A stretch of 64,000 nt of DNA from Stichopus chloronotus (taxonomy: Eukaryota > Echinodermata > Holothuroidea > Aspidochirotida > Stichopodidae): positions 12,460,010 through 12,524,009 of the forward strand of contig CM037842.1 of assembly GCA_021234535.1 (NCBI GenBank). The letters run 5' to 3'. Shown one piece after another: positions 46,419 to 58,579 of this stretch. The stretch's first letter is position 1; every line of letters starts with the position of its first letter. The notes beneath the pieces are model-generated. The model searched no databases. It was given only the letters and a program-made list of their open reading frames with translations, and was not told where the DNA came from. Made by a program: the position numbers and the translations under genes.

Positions 46419-46759
46419 CTCAAAACTTCGGATTCTATGGAACTCCCACCGGCATTCGGGGTCTTAAGTATCCTCTCGGCTTTCTCCGACAAATCCATTT
46501 CACTAAATTGTCTGCATTGGGTGTAAAAAACAGTAATCACGGCATTTCTTCCCAAAGAAGACACCCGCTCCCTAAAATGTAACAAAAGCTTTAATTCGGT
46601 GACGGTACAGAAATCGCTGGAAGTATAAGCTCCTATTGGCTTTCGTCGTCTTTGACGTTTGCCTGCTCTTCGTACACCAGAGGTTAAATTTCTAATATTT
46701 ACAATTTCGTTTTTCTTTTGAGAGGCCACCAACGGCCCCTCATGCTGTCCGATAAACAT
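46419..46759 (-). CDS. Unrecognised conserved-looking protein, exon 1
   Basis: ATG at 46759 opens 113 codons plus two bases to donor GTAAGA. The first half is basic (RRAGKRQRRRKP, a possible nuclear or mitochondrial targeting stretch) and the second half is folded-looking (SSLGRNAVITVFYTQCRQFS, EKAERILKTPNAGGSSIESE). The frame stays open upstream of the ATG, and an internal acceptor (TTGTTACATTTTAG near 46573) could instead start the exon at ERVSSLGRN, so the N-terminus is not certain. No family recognised; together with exons 2 and 3 it gives 247 residues. Confidence 0.6.
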
Positions 46760-47959
46760 GCTCGAGTCCCGTAGTGGGTAAAAGATACCGATGGCGGTCC
46801 CCCACCGAACGGGTGCTGGGGTGATACCGCCCCACCCCCTTCCTCGTTCGTATTTCTTGCGAGTTCGCCTTTCCGACGGAAAAATTGTTTGCCCTTGGAA
46901 AAGCCATTTTGAAACTCGTTTGGGACTCAGCTACTTTGTAACGAATTCAGTTGAGTTTATGAAAAGAAAAATGTTTTACTTGCTATAGATTTGCACTTAT
47001 ATACGGTTCGAGGCGGATTTCAACGGGTAAATATAGACATTGCAACAAGAGAGGAAATTCCGAAGGTCGATATTTATCTACGGAAGTCTGTAACTGTCAT
47101 CGAACACATGCTTGTTATTAAGCGGGGAAACTCCGTGGTTTTGTCATTGTAGATACTGTTTTCTGTTTTTTTTTTTTTTTTCAGCAAGGCATTTGCCGTT
47201 CCTTCTTAGAAGTTACCTTTCACCAAAATATGCATCTCTCAATTGTTTTCCAGGAAAATAAATAGTTGAAAGCGATTTTGAACTCAAAATGTTTTGAGAA
47301 CTGATCAGTGATAGCTGAATGCATGATTAATTGCCTGTTGCTATGAGTTATTGATCGACCTGACGGAGAGCATTTGGCCCCCTCCCCCTCTTTTTTTTAT
47401 TTCCTTCCCTGCCCACGCACTTTATTACTGCTAACTGTTTATTAGCATAACTGTCACCAGGGACCAACCAGCCTGTACAATCTTTCCAACAGACAATTAT
47501 TTCTGATCTTAATAATCTGTACCTAATGAATCATTGATATCTTTGAAATTGCAGTATGGATACAAAAATAAAAATTTCCTAATTAAAACGTACGGGTATC
47601 AATGTGATACTGTCATTCTTTTGTATTATATCGTGTCTTCATTTTTTTTTTTTCAATTAAGTTTTAGTCAGACACTTTCTTGCATCTTTAATATCGAACA
47701 GTCCCTCACGACTGAACAATACGCCGTGAATAAAGTCATTAATTATTCAGTATGATACTTTGCCATGTCTCGTTTCCATGGCGGTTCACTTGATAACATT
47801 CGCTTACGTTCGCGCGTTTCTTTTCAGTCCACTGAATGTTGATAATCCAAGTTCTGTATTCATTTTTTTTTTTTTGTATTTCACTTTTCACTTTCACAAT
47901 TGTTTGGCTTAATTTTATTATGAGCAAAAAGAAAAAAAAAAAAATGTAACGTGACATCT

Positions 47960-48490
47960 CTCTGACATGTTACAGATTCATCTTTGAAAAGGTTAATCTG
48001 TTATTCTTCACGCTTAAAAAGATGTTACGTGATTTATTTACTTACGGTGCAATGACCGGACTTCGTTTTATTACCGGATACAAAGAAACGGCCGTTATGC
48101 TATACCGTAACTATTGCACCACCTTTGCGTCATTCCTCCTACAGAAGCGCACTGGTAATAAATGACTCGCATGTCTCAGAGGTAACAGATTAATCTTGAA
48201 AAAAAAAGGTGACTCTGTTATTCTTCTTTATTTCTGCCATCATTCTTCTCCTTATTTTTCTTATTCACCTTTAAAAGATGTAACTGTTATTCTCCTGAAT
48301 TCTTGTTTTGTTCGTCTCAACAATTTCTACAGGAATGATCGTTTGGATTTATCGTGTTACGTGATTTGTATACTATACTGTACAACGACCGACTTCCATT
48401 TTTGTTACCGGATACAAAGAAATGGCCTTTATGCTGTACCGTAACTATTGCACCACCTTTGCGTCATTCCCCCTACAGAAGCGCACTAGT
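47960..48490. repeat. Diverged tandem duplication
   Basis: 47960-48156 and 48173-48490 share a start (TTACAGATT.ATCTTGAAA..TCTGTTATTCTTC) and a highly similar last 100 bases (TTACCGGATACAAAGAAA, then CCGTAACTATTGCACCACC, then GAAGCGCACT). The second copy has about 120 extra bases in the middle. Confidence 0.8.
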
Positions 48491-49599
48491 GCATTTCATT
48501 GTGTAAACATCATTCTGTCAACAGACCGCTCGTAATGGCAATCACGAACGGGCGAAATTGCGCGACTATGAAAGACTACATTCGCTGACCGATACTGTTT
48601 CACATTTAATTCCTTGTGGGATAGAAGACCGCTTTACATTGTATTTTTAAACGTAAATAAATAAAAAAAATAATACATTTTTTGGCTAGCTGATTGTTTT
48701 TATTTTCTTAACTTTGTAATGCTCATCTTTTGTTGACATTTTAGTCTCTCAGATTCCACATCAGTACTTTTCATTGACCATTTCGACAGAATGAACGAAA
48801 ATTTCTTCAACTTCCTTTAGTATTCTATGGCTAAAGCCTAAAAAAAATGTTATTCAGGGTACATCTCTTCAAGTGCGGTATAGGCTCATTTACAAGCTAC
48901 CGTAGTTTTGCCGTGTTTTGAGGAAAATTTCCCTAAATCAGCTGATTTCAGGCAACAAAACAACCTCGTGAGAATATCATTGACATTTTATTGTCGCTAT
49001 GCATTTGTATGTAGAAGTCTGATGACGTGGGGGGAAAAGTAACAGTTTTCAAAGATCTAAAGCTAGCGTGAAAGGAGCCTGTTTTGGACAAAGTGAATGA
49101 GACAAACTATCCGCCCAGAGTCACGATTCAGTGATCTTAGAGGTACTGTTGAACTGTTGTCAAACATGGTTAATGGGCACAATTCACAGACTTCATTGTT
49201 TGGGGATTAGTGCAGGTCAGTGAACAGGGCAGACCCCTCGGGAAGGGAAATACCGAATCGCGACAGAAAGACAAACAGTTGTGTATTTACATCGCGGTTA
49301 TCGTTTGATGTGGATCAGTAATGTTGATCAGTAAATTGTTTACCTTAAAAGATTTCTAGATTGGAAGTACTTTTTTTTTTCTTCTTTTGAATTAATTTAC
49401 ACTTTTTTATAGGAAGGGATTGACTCCTTCCCCCGTTCACCGTTAAATATGGGAGTGACTCAATTGTGGCAAGTAAAACGAGGAGTGGACAAATCGCTTT
49501 GGTAATGATATATGCTTTTATGAATATGGCAATATCTAATTTTTATAATTATATTAACAAACATTACACAACAAATATATTTAATTATAAACGTTTGCC

Positions 49600-49856
49600 T
49601 TAAAGGCTGTATTGCATCACCCTAAGCTACATTTTTACCTCCCTGAAAGGAAAATTTTCAACTGGTTCTAAGTTACAGTACTCTTAGGTTGCCAGCAAAT
49701 TCGAAAGATGCAGAGCAGCTCGTATTACACAGCGTACACAGGGATCCATTGTTTTGATTACACATGTGGAGGAATGTAAGACAGGCTGAGGGAGGGACTA
49801 GAGGTAGGTGGTTGGGAGAATTGAAACTGTCTGGGGTGATGCATCACAGCCTTTAA
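49600..49856. mobile_element. 249-bp TTAA-flanked MITE, copy 1
   Basis: The element at 49604-49852 has terminal inverted repeats AGGCTGTATTGCATCACCC and (complemented) AGGCTGTGATGCATCACCC, and is flanked by TTAA on both sides, the target duplication of piggyBac-type transposases. It has no coding capacity, so it is non-autonomous. It is about 95 percent identical to the copy at 55944-56192 and the same length. Confidence 0.88.
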
Positions 49857-52790
49857 GCTGTTTCGTAGAGGTATAGCGGAGACTCCCGTGAGAAAGATTT
49901 CATTGAAAGTAATGTGATGAAAAGTCAACCAGAATTTTTAATTCATTTAAATATACAAGTTATACGTGATAATGTATTATGCTATAGTATTTCTGTGGGC
50001 ACTACATGTACATTGCCTGGGTACGAACAAAAAAAAAAAAAAAGAAAAGGAAGAAGAATGAGAGGGCGAGCTTGCAACCAGTGTTGCAGAGAAACTGAAT
50101 AGGCCTACACTGTAAAAGTGTCTGTAAATTTTCACTAGACAATAAAAAAATAAATAAGAATGACAGAAATTGCCTGGAAACTAGTTATAAGAAAATTTCT
50201 GTATTCCTTTGTATTTCCTCATTTTACATTCTGTAAATTTACATTTTACAAGTTACCTTTTTAGCAGTGTAGGCCATAGGTGGCCTGCTCACTTTAGTAA
50301 TGGACACGATAACGCTGGGCAATACCCAGACAATAGCATATGGGTATCACGTGTTTTTGTAACTCCATTGTGAGCTTCTTGACTATTATCTTTGAACATA
50401 TTTGTGAGACTAATCCAGTAAGTTTATGAAAGTAGAAAACTGTATGTTTGAAAATCTGCGGTACGATTGAGTCGTCTATGTAAACAAGTACATTTAAACA
50501 CTCGCTGCGCATGAGTCTTAGTTTTTAGAACTCGAACGTTCTGCAATCACACACTCGACGTACGTGCACGTATACAACATGTGACCTGAGCTTGTTTACA
50601 CCACAAGGACACAGACAGAGGGTATTATCATGTGGGGTTGAACTCAATAACATTTTCAGTGGAAGAAAAAAAAAAAAAAGCTTCAGTAGCCTATCAATGA
50701 TTGGGTTAAAGGGATATACTGCGTTAACTAGGTTCGTGATGACTAATTCAGACTACAAGAGTATCAGTCAAAGCCTATACGTTACTACATCAACACCCAC
50801 CTTTACACACCGACCTAGGGTTCCGTTGGTTCCTATGGGAACCCTATAACTGACGGCCTTTTGTGCACTCTGATCTTCCATAGGCCCGTCTAAGCGATGA
50901 TTTTTCTCTTTACCACATAGGAGATTGCAGGAAAGAAGTTGACAAATACACACAAATATATTCGAGTGAAACACGAAGTCAAGAGCAGATCTTGCCTTTG
51001 AGTTTCAAGTCGCTCCTTCGATTCCCCCCCCCCCTCCCCTCATCATATCATATCCACTCCACCCCCGTCATATCAGTTTTATTTTGCTCCATTTTTTTCT
51101 CCCTCCAGCCATTTTTCCTTAATAACGTCTTCTATGTGAAGAGTGTTTTGCGTGTTACTTCTGTGATGTCACAGCTGTTCAGTCTAGCATTGCTGTTCAT
51201 GATTCCCTTATTTCCATTTATTTTGCTGAGAGCAGTGAACGTCTGCTACCAAATATCCAATCCGAGGGTGCGGGCTCTTCAAAACAAATGCCAAGACAAC
51301 CATAAGCTTGTATAGGCACCGTAGTGAGCATAACGTCGGATACATTTCAAACGTTTTGTCATCTACGGCTGAATATTTTATTCATTTAATTATTCATTTA
51401 GTTAATATTTATGGTTTGTTACTCAAATATGTAAGTAACTTTACTGATACTTTTTTTTTTCTTTCGAATTCGTGCAAAGGTACCCAGTCAAAGCAGACCC
51501 AGATCATGAATTAAAGCACGAAATCTCAACTGACAGATTTTTACTCATTTATCTATTTTTTTTTTTTTTTTTTTAACCGACCTATCTTTGTACTTCGCCC
51601 TAACCACCTAGAATAAACATTGAATAAAAAAGGCGCTTGTTATCTGCATCAGCTGATACCCTCATAGCTACTACGTACAGTTACAAAGTGCACTGCACCC
51701 CTGATTTATGCCCCTTTGATGTCACCAAATGTGTAGCTCCATCACGCATTACATCTTTTTAAGTTCGCAAAAACCGTCCTGAGGTACGGTAACGTTCCAG
51801 TTCGTTCTGCTGCTTTGATACACTAGGAGGACAAAACTCCGTACGGTCAATCCGGACCTAACAACTGATACCAATGGTGCACAGCAGCTACTAAAGGAAG
51901 AGATCAATAAACAACGACATTGCCCGATATCGATTTTATAATGTCAACCGGAACGTCTCACTTTTAATGAATCGGTGCTATTTAAAACTTGTCACCGGAA
52001 CGAGGAGCTTTCTCTTACAAGAAATTTGCGAGATGATAATGTCGTTACCCGGTGACCACGCTGATTATTGACTTAAACTCAGACAGGAGGACTGCAGGCC
52101 ATCACACGGACCCCATACTCTGAGATAACACATTACACAAGAAAACACCGGTGTTCATGATACCACTCCACAACTTAAAAGAACAACATTACCGGTTGAA
52201 TCGCAAGGTGGACTAGGGGAATGAATGTGGAAAACTTCGACCCCCGGCAACCGACGGATCAGAATTGTCAGTCTGAGCAATCTCCCCTTTTTTTTTTCTT
52301 TTTCCTTTTTTTTTGTGTTGTGATTTAACCTAGAAATAGATAAGAGAGAATGACTTCTGGATAACTTCTGGTACACGTAACAAACGGAGTCGGACAAAAT
52401 ACGCGCGGTACCTTCCTCTGATTCGCAAAAACAGCCAGATGACTTAACTGTGGTTACTGAATCTACTTTGAGTATCGATTCTTTTCCCCGGTATGATAAA
52501 AGCCTGTGGTATTAGACAACTTTGAGTAAATAAGATTTAATGGCATTGCTATTGTTGTAATAACAATAGGCCCGGTCATTGTCACTTGCCAGTGTAGTAT
52601 AGAACCCTAACTGATGGTTCTTTATTATCTAAGTCTACACACGCTTACCCGTTGATTGAATATTATGTACAGCAAATGTAATGCCACCTGTATTACATCG
52701 ATTTAGACTAAAGAACAAGATCTTTGTTGGCCTAGATCTCATATACGGCTGTGCAATCTTGAGTTACGGTACGGTTGGACGACTCGGCGT

Positions 52791-52953
52791 GTACAGCGCA
52801 GACGGTTGACCGTGTCAGAGCAGTTTACCAAGCCTTATTAAGCCGGTGTAGAGGCTAACTTAAAGTCCATGTCCAGAGGAGTTTACAATCGGATTAGAAA
52901 CCATCGGCATTTCATCGCATCATTCAACATCGCCGGGATCTCTAGGTAAGAAC
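52791..52953 (+). promoter_or_regulatory. Possible 5' UTR exon of the TLC-domain gene
   Basis: A CpG-containing stretch (unlike most of the window) ends in a strong donor, CTCTAG then GTAAGA at 52954. The TLC gene's first coding exon is preceded by an acceptor (ATATTTTGCAG at 56298), so a non-coding first exon is expected upstream and this is the best candidate. No promoter element is convincing. Confidence 0.25.
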
Positions 52954-55939
52954 TGCATCATAAACGACAGTTTCATTATGTTCTCCTATTCTTCAAGGGC
53001 ACACTATGACTACCGTGAAATTTGAGAGATCGTCAGTCACCAGGTCGCCCCATACCTCTCCCCATCCACGTCTCCTTGAAATTAAAGAAAAAAGAAAAAC
53101 GCCAGGGAGTAAGGACTACTAATTTGACTGCGTATGCTAAAACTTATCGAAACTCGTGACTGAGTGAATGCCTGCATATACTTTAGTTTCAGTGCCTTGG
53201 TAACAAATGTCTGATGAACGTCGCGAGCTGAAAAGGAACGCCAGTTGTATCACAAAAGGAGTGGCCGAAGCTGACTCGAGAGCTTACACCGGCTCCGCAA
53301 ACAGAACTTGATGTCTGGGTCCACTGTATCCGCATTTAGTGGTACATACATGACCACACACAGCGGACGGATGCTAATGGCAGTGCCGCACCAAACTGAG
53401 TGCAACCAATGAGTCTGCTCATTGAAGTGTGAACGGATCGAACTAACTTTCAATTGAAAGTCAAACACGTTTCTTTCGCTGAGTGGAAACCTTCGTATCC
53501 CAGTGTATACTGGAAAGAAAAAGAGAAGCCCTTTAAACCTCTAATCGTAGTCTAAAACAAGGGCATGGTTGAGAAGACACATTAGTTTCGGGTAGGCCTA
53601 TGTAGTGCACCAGTGATTTATTTTTTTCTATTCATTGTGCTGAGGTTCGCTTCTATAGGGTTACACACTCTTCTTTAGATACCCCACTATATTATCCTAT
53701 TGACATACACTTCATTGTAAAGGAAAAATATGGTCTACCAAAAATCCACCAAACCTTGCCATGGTGGTGCTTCCGCTGCGTTTTAGTTACTGTAACTCTA
53801 TCCAGTATGTGGTCTGCGCATTGCTTGTGCGGTTGCTGCCGCCTCCTTAGGCTGCCACCACTGACATTAACATTTGGTTTTCCCCCGCAGTTGGACAAAA
53901 AAAAAGGAAGAAAAAGAAAAGAAGAAGGAAAAACAATTCGTCAGCCGCCACGCGGGTTAGCACACCTGCAAATTGAATATGTAAGGTATCTTCAGTATGT
54001 TGTCCTTTATGACACAAAGGGTGGTAATTTTCCTGCTACTAAAGGCCTTTGAATTTCACCTTTGGAAAAAATCTTCAACACCCCCTTGATTTGAATGACA
54101 CGAAATTTCTTAAATTGATCCCATTGACTCCATAACACCATGCTTCATTTAACCGACTTACTGAAATATTCATCTTGCATGAGAATATACGTATCTTTTT
54201 GGTGCTTAAAAAGAAAATAAAGGTAATTTATTTTGAATCTTTTTTATGAAACTGAAAAAAAAAAGCTTCCGTGACGTCTCCAATATAAACAAAAAAACTA
54301 CAAAAAGGCTAATGATTAGCACCTTTTGGACCCTTCGATCTGGCCGCAGGGGGTTCCCAACTGTTTACGGTCGTTTCCATTTGAAGTATAGCCACTGGCC
54401 ACGCTATTTATGATTTTCCTTCCCCAACCAAAAAATACTCCAGTACTATAAAGAGTACCGCTTTTGCGTAAGAAATTCCTTTACCCATTCCACGGGAGTC
54501 GATATATATAGGGAAGATACGATCCTCACCATGGAGTCCGGTTTTCCAATCCGAGGATCATAACTTCCCCATCTCCCCCCCCCCCTACTTCTCCCCTTCC
54601 CACAGGGCTCTCTCCTCCTGTCCTCGGGCTCTACAACGTTACATTCGTAAGTCTGCATTTTTTTCTTAAAAAAAAACACACACACACACACAAAAACATA
54701 TGATAATGTGTAACATTACAATGTTACGAGAAAAGAAACCAGTGCAGGCTACCTACTTGTACTAAACAATACACTGAATATAAAACCCACTAGTAAGCAG
54801 CTTTCAGTGTAATTGCAATGCATACTCTTCTAAATCGATTGTGTCAGCTAACACTCAGTTTTACTGAGATAACATCTCCTTGATTATGCAATAGATTTTC
54901 TAGAGACCAAAAGATTCTTGTAGAAGCAGAGAGCTGTTATTTAGAAGTAAATTGTTTTGATACTATCATCTTTAAACAACCGTGTATCACTAACACTCCC
55001 TCGTTTGAGATAAAAGTGGACGCCAGGCTTTCAAAATCTTTCTTTCTTTGCTTCAGTCCATCCAGTATATTTGGAAGTTTCTGCTATCTCTTCCGGGACG
55101 GTAGGGGGGCAGTCGATGACAGGATAGCTATAGTTGCCACAATCAACAAGCTTTGGTACGTGTCACAGACGGTTAGCGAAGACTCTTTCTGTATTTTTCT
55201 TTGTTTTTATTTGTTTTCTTTTTCTGGGTAAGTTGAAGTAACTTAGTCCACAAGAACGAAATGTGTTAATTAGACACTGTACTACAAGATGTGGAGATAT
55301 GTGGAGTTAATCGTCAAAGTGGCTTACAAATACTACTTTCACGCTTTGCTTGTGTTTGAGGTCGTAAATTTTTATCTTCCTAAAAGAGGCTGGCATCAGT
55401 TGCCATTGTTTTCACTCTGGCGCCAATGGTGAGTGTACGTGCGCTCTCCGTAGGGAATTTACACACGCGTTAATGTTTCATAGTTTATATTTAAAGAACA
55501 GTTTGTGAGAAAGAATTTTCAATTGCTCTATACTCTTGATTTAAATAAGCTATAGAGATGCATCCTCAGTAGCATGTTCTGGTAGGAACTTATCACTTTT
55601 TTAATTATATTATAAATTGGGAAATATGTGATGTCACCAAATATAAACCAATTGAATATGTATTTTATTTATTTATTTTTTTTTGTAATCTCAACTGGCT
55701 CAGACGAAATCTTAGAGAAGCTCAGTTCTAACTATTGTTTTGACAATATTCATCTTGTGTAAATTTTCTGTAAACCCCGAATCTAAGTTTTACTTATTTT
55801 AAAATTTAAGGTGAAATATTTCATCCCCCCTGCAAAAAAAAAAGAAGATTTTTGGCAGTTATTTGTTACATTAGGTACTGTAACATCGAGTGTTACAACA
55901 TGGGACCTCTCATTTAAAACCTCTTTTACTGGTCAATAA
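52954..55939. other. Upstream region or 5' intron of the TLC-domain gene
   Basis: 3 kb without a supported coding exon; contains a (CA)n tract near 54676-54692 and several homopolymers, including about 10 C near 54575. Confidence 0.4.
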
Positions 55940-56196
55940 TTAAAGGCTGTATTGCATCACCCTAAGCTATATTTTTACCTCCCTGAAAGGAAAATTCTCA
56001 ACTGGTTCTAAGTTACAGTGCTCTTAGATTGCCAGCAAATTCGAAAGATGCAGAGCAGCTCGTATTACACAGCGTACACAGGGATCCATTGTTTTGATTA
56101 CCCATTTGGAGGAATGTGAGACAGGCTGAGGGAGGGACTAGAGGTAGGTGGTTGAGAGAATTGTAACTGTCTGGGGTGATGCATTACAGCCTTTAA
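55940..56196. mobile_element. 249-bp TTAA-flanked MITE, copy 2
   Basis: The element at 55944-56192 has the same terminal inverted repeats and TTAA flanks as copy 1. It lies about 130 bases upstream of the start codon of the TLC-domain gene, followed by a G13 run at 56214-56226, so it could affect that gene's 5' region. Confidence 0.88.
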
Positions 56197-56323
56197 CTCC
56201 CCATTTTTTTTGTGGGGGGGGGGGGGTGGGGAGCGCGTATGAGATACGCGCGTCAACCGGTCACAAATTCTTCCACTTAATATTCGAATATTTTGCAGAC
56301 AATTCCTAAATTCCTCTCCCAAA

Positions 56324-56573
56324 ATGGGAGGTGAAGCTCTGGAGCACGTAGAAGTGGACGATCAGAACAACTATTCTACATTTTTCATGTTCCTCGGAGT
56401 AACGACCGCTCTCTGTGTATGGGCCTCACTGTATCGGCTATTGGTTCTCGTGAATCACTCCAAAGGATGCGAATGGAATTTTAATATCGTTGCGACCTGT
56501 TTCTCTGTGTTAATAGTGCTGATGAGTTTCGTCTGCATGGTGTTCTTCAATCCGCCATTGTTTCAGAAGTTAT
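56324..56573 (+). CDS. TLC-domain membrane protein (TLCD4/TMEM56-like), exon 1
   Basis: ATG at 56324 in a good context (CCAAAATGG), 83 codons plus one base to donor GTAAGT. The peptide starts MGGEALEHVEVDD, then a first membrane segment (FMFLGVTTALCVWASLYRLL), an E-W-N motif typical of the TMEM56 group, and a second membrane segment (FSVLIVLMSFVCMVFF). It splices in phase 1 to exon 2 (LFQKL-Cys-HPSN). TLC-domain proteins are multi-pass ER or plasma-membrane proteins tied to lipid handling; the exact role of TLCD4 is not settled. Confidence 0.88.
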
Positions 56574-57965
56574 GTAAGTTTTGACAACATTTTTTGACAA
56601 CATTTTGGGGCAAGTTGTGACAATTTCGACAGTGGGGGGGGGGGGGGGTGGGAATTTGTTATATCTACCTGGAGCGAGCATTCAGAGGATGGGAGAGGAC
56701 GAGGGACGGCATAATTTCATTCTATCATGAGATTACTAATGCCTGGCTTCTCGAAGGCTGAGAATTTCCACAGTAGTGTTCGCTACTTTACTTTCATTTT
56801 CATAGGGTGGGACTATTCATTATCACATTACCTTCAGGGCTTGGCTTGTAATTCCAAAAGTCCATTGAGTTTAGAGCATCATCATCATCGCCATTACTTC
56901 TTTCCTGTATCTGGTTAATCATGCCGTTCATTGTAAGTCACTTTAATACTCATAACTTCTGTTCAGTTGAGTTCACTGGCATGAAATTGACGTGAACTGG
57001 GGTGAGGTCCCTTTGGTTCACTTCTGATCAGCTGAAGGACTGACGGAGTGTGAACAAGCTCCACTACCACAAGTTGCACTCCTTCGTTTGTTTTGTTAGT
57101 TTGTATTTGTTTTACCTGTATTGAATTCAAGTACTGTAACCTATGTATGTCGATTTCAGTACACTTCACCCAAAGCTGCAATGAGTTTATTGCTTGCACT
57201 TAAAGTTGTGCTAATAAGATCAAATTAAAGTATCGGATATGAGGTCAGCGACCGCAGTCTGCGACCTAGATCTATTTTTAATCCTCCTTTTTCTTTTTTC
57301 TGCTTTGAGTTAACGTGCCGTGTGCCCGAAGTTGTAACTTTAGGTTAACTACGAGTCGAACTTAGCATATGTTAGTCCGCTTCAGTTCTCTTGAATTGCT
57401 CAGTTCAGGATATATTTAAGCCTTCGGCCCCTAAAAGTGAACGACGGAAGCCTGCATTCATTAAATATGGGCTGAAGTGGAACAATCAGTCGATGATTTA
57501 CAATAACATTTTAATAGCGCGTTTTCTAAGTGAATACGTCTGACATTTTAGTCGCAAAACTCAAACACAGATTCTGAAGTTACGTTCCATAGTGTTAAGA
57601 GCCAGAGACAGTAGGTCCAGGCTAAGACTAATGTTACCCTCACTGAGTTTCGATTACGTAATCACGAAATTTCATAAACAAAAGACCCCGTAGTCGAAGG
57701 CGGAAAGAGAGGTGACGTCCGGCTAAAAAACGTTACGTCACCTTAGAATCTTCTGGATGAAAAATTATTTAACATGGTATTTCATGGACCGGTGGACCAG
57801 ATCCCATGTCTCTATGCCTCCGCCCCCTTCCGCACTAGAAACCATCCTTCTAGGTATCTGAACTAATACGGATCCCTTTCAGCAGGCTGTGCGTGGTGAT
57901 AATGAAGCATATTTCTATTTTTTTTTTTCCCAGTTAGTTAATTTTGTTTTTCTTTTAAATTTCAG
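56574..57965 (+). other. Intron of the TLC-domain gene
   Basis: 1.4-kb intron with a G15 run at 56634-56648, starting at GTAAGT and ending at TTTAAATTTCAG. No extra exon needed, since phases match directly. Confidence 0.8.
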
Positions 57966-58579
57966 GTCACCCTAGTAACACCGCAGCTGTCGTAACCATG
58001 TGCGTTTCCCTTGGTTACTTTTGTTACGATACTATTTGGTGTATTTTGCACTGGGAGGAGAAAAAGGACGCCATGAACCTGATTCACCACGTCGTCACGA
58101 TCATTCTTCATTGTCTGATCTTATTCTCTGGAGTCTGCGCAGACTTAGGGACGAACGTAATATTCGGCACGGAGATCAGCACCCCGCTATTACTGGCCCG
58201 TTGGTTCATGCGTGAAAAACAAATGAACGATAGATTGATTTATCATTTGAACGATTTTACTTTCGTAGGTCTATTTTTCCTTTTTCGAGTATTTATTGGA
58301 TCCTGGTACATATGGACGGTGGCTTTGGATCCGGGGTGTCCTTTTCTATCGGCGAAACTCTTTTTGATCGTCATTTACTTCGTCAGTTTGGGTTTCGCGG
58401 TCTCGCTTTTGAGGATGGTTTATTTTAAAGTTAAGAAATTAAGGAAATTGCAGCACGACGATGACCGGAAGCAAGTAACAATAGACGATGCAATGAAACG
58501 GACGCAAGCGTCGATCGACGAATCTATGAAACCGGAAATCGATTTAAATTTGAATGAAAGGGAACAACAACGACATTGA
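57966..58579 (+). CDS. TLC-domain membrane protein (TLCD4/TMEM56-like), exon 2
   Basis: A 614-base exon (phase 1 in, stop TGA 58577-58579) giving 287 residues in total, close to the 260-odd usual for TLCD4. It carries the core of the TLC domain: LGYFCYDTIWCILHW, the conserved NLIHHVVTIILHCLILF helix with its His pair, a STPLLLARWFM helix, FVGLFFLFRVFIGSWYIW, and a last helix LFLIVIYFVSLGFAVSLLRM. A charged cytosolic tail follows (KLQHDDDRKQ... EREQQRH). The HH motif and membrane segment order support the family. ATTAAA at 58895-58900 is a possible poly(A) signal. Confidence 0.9.

Larger units (their letters stand above)
46760..52790. other. Intergenic region
   Basis: 6 kb with no supported gene. 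Contains a tandem duplication at 47960-48490, a miniature transposon at 49604-49852 and many T/A homopolymers. Confidence 0.5.

Noticed and set aside
53250..53468. 72-codon minus-strand open frame resembling an extracellular segment
   Set aside because: Composition is protein-like, but there are no convincing splice sites or domain motifs.
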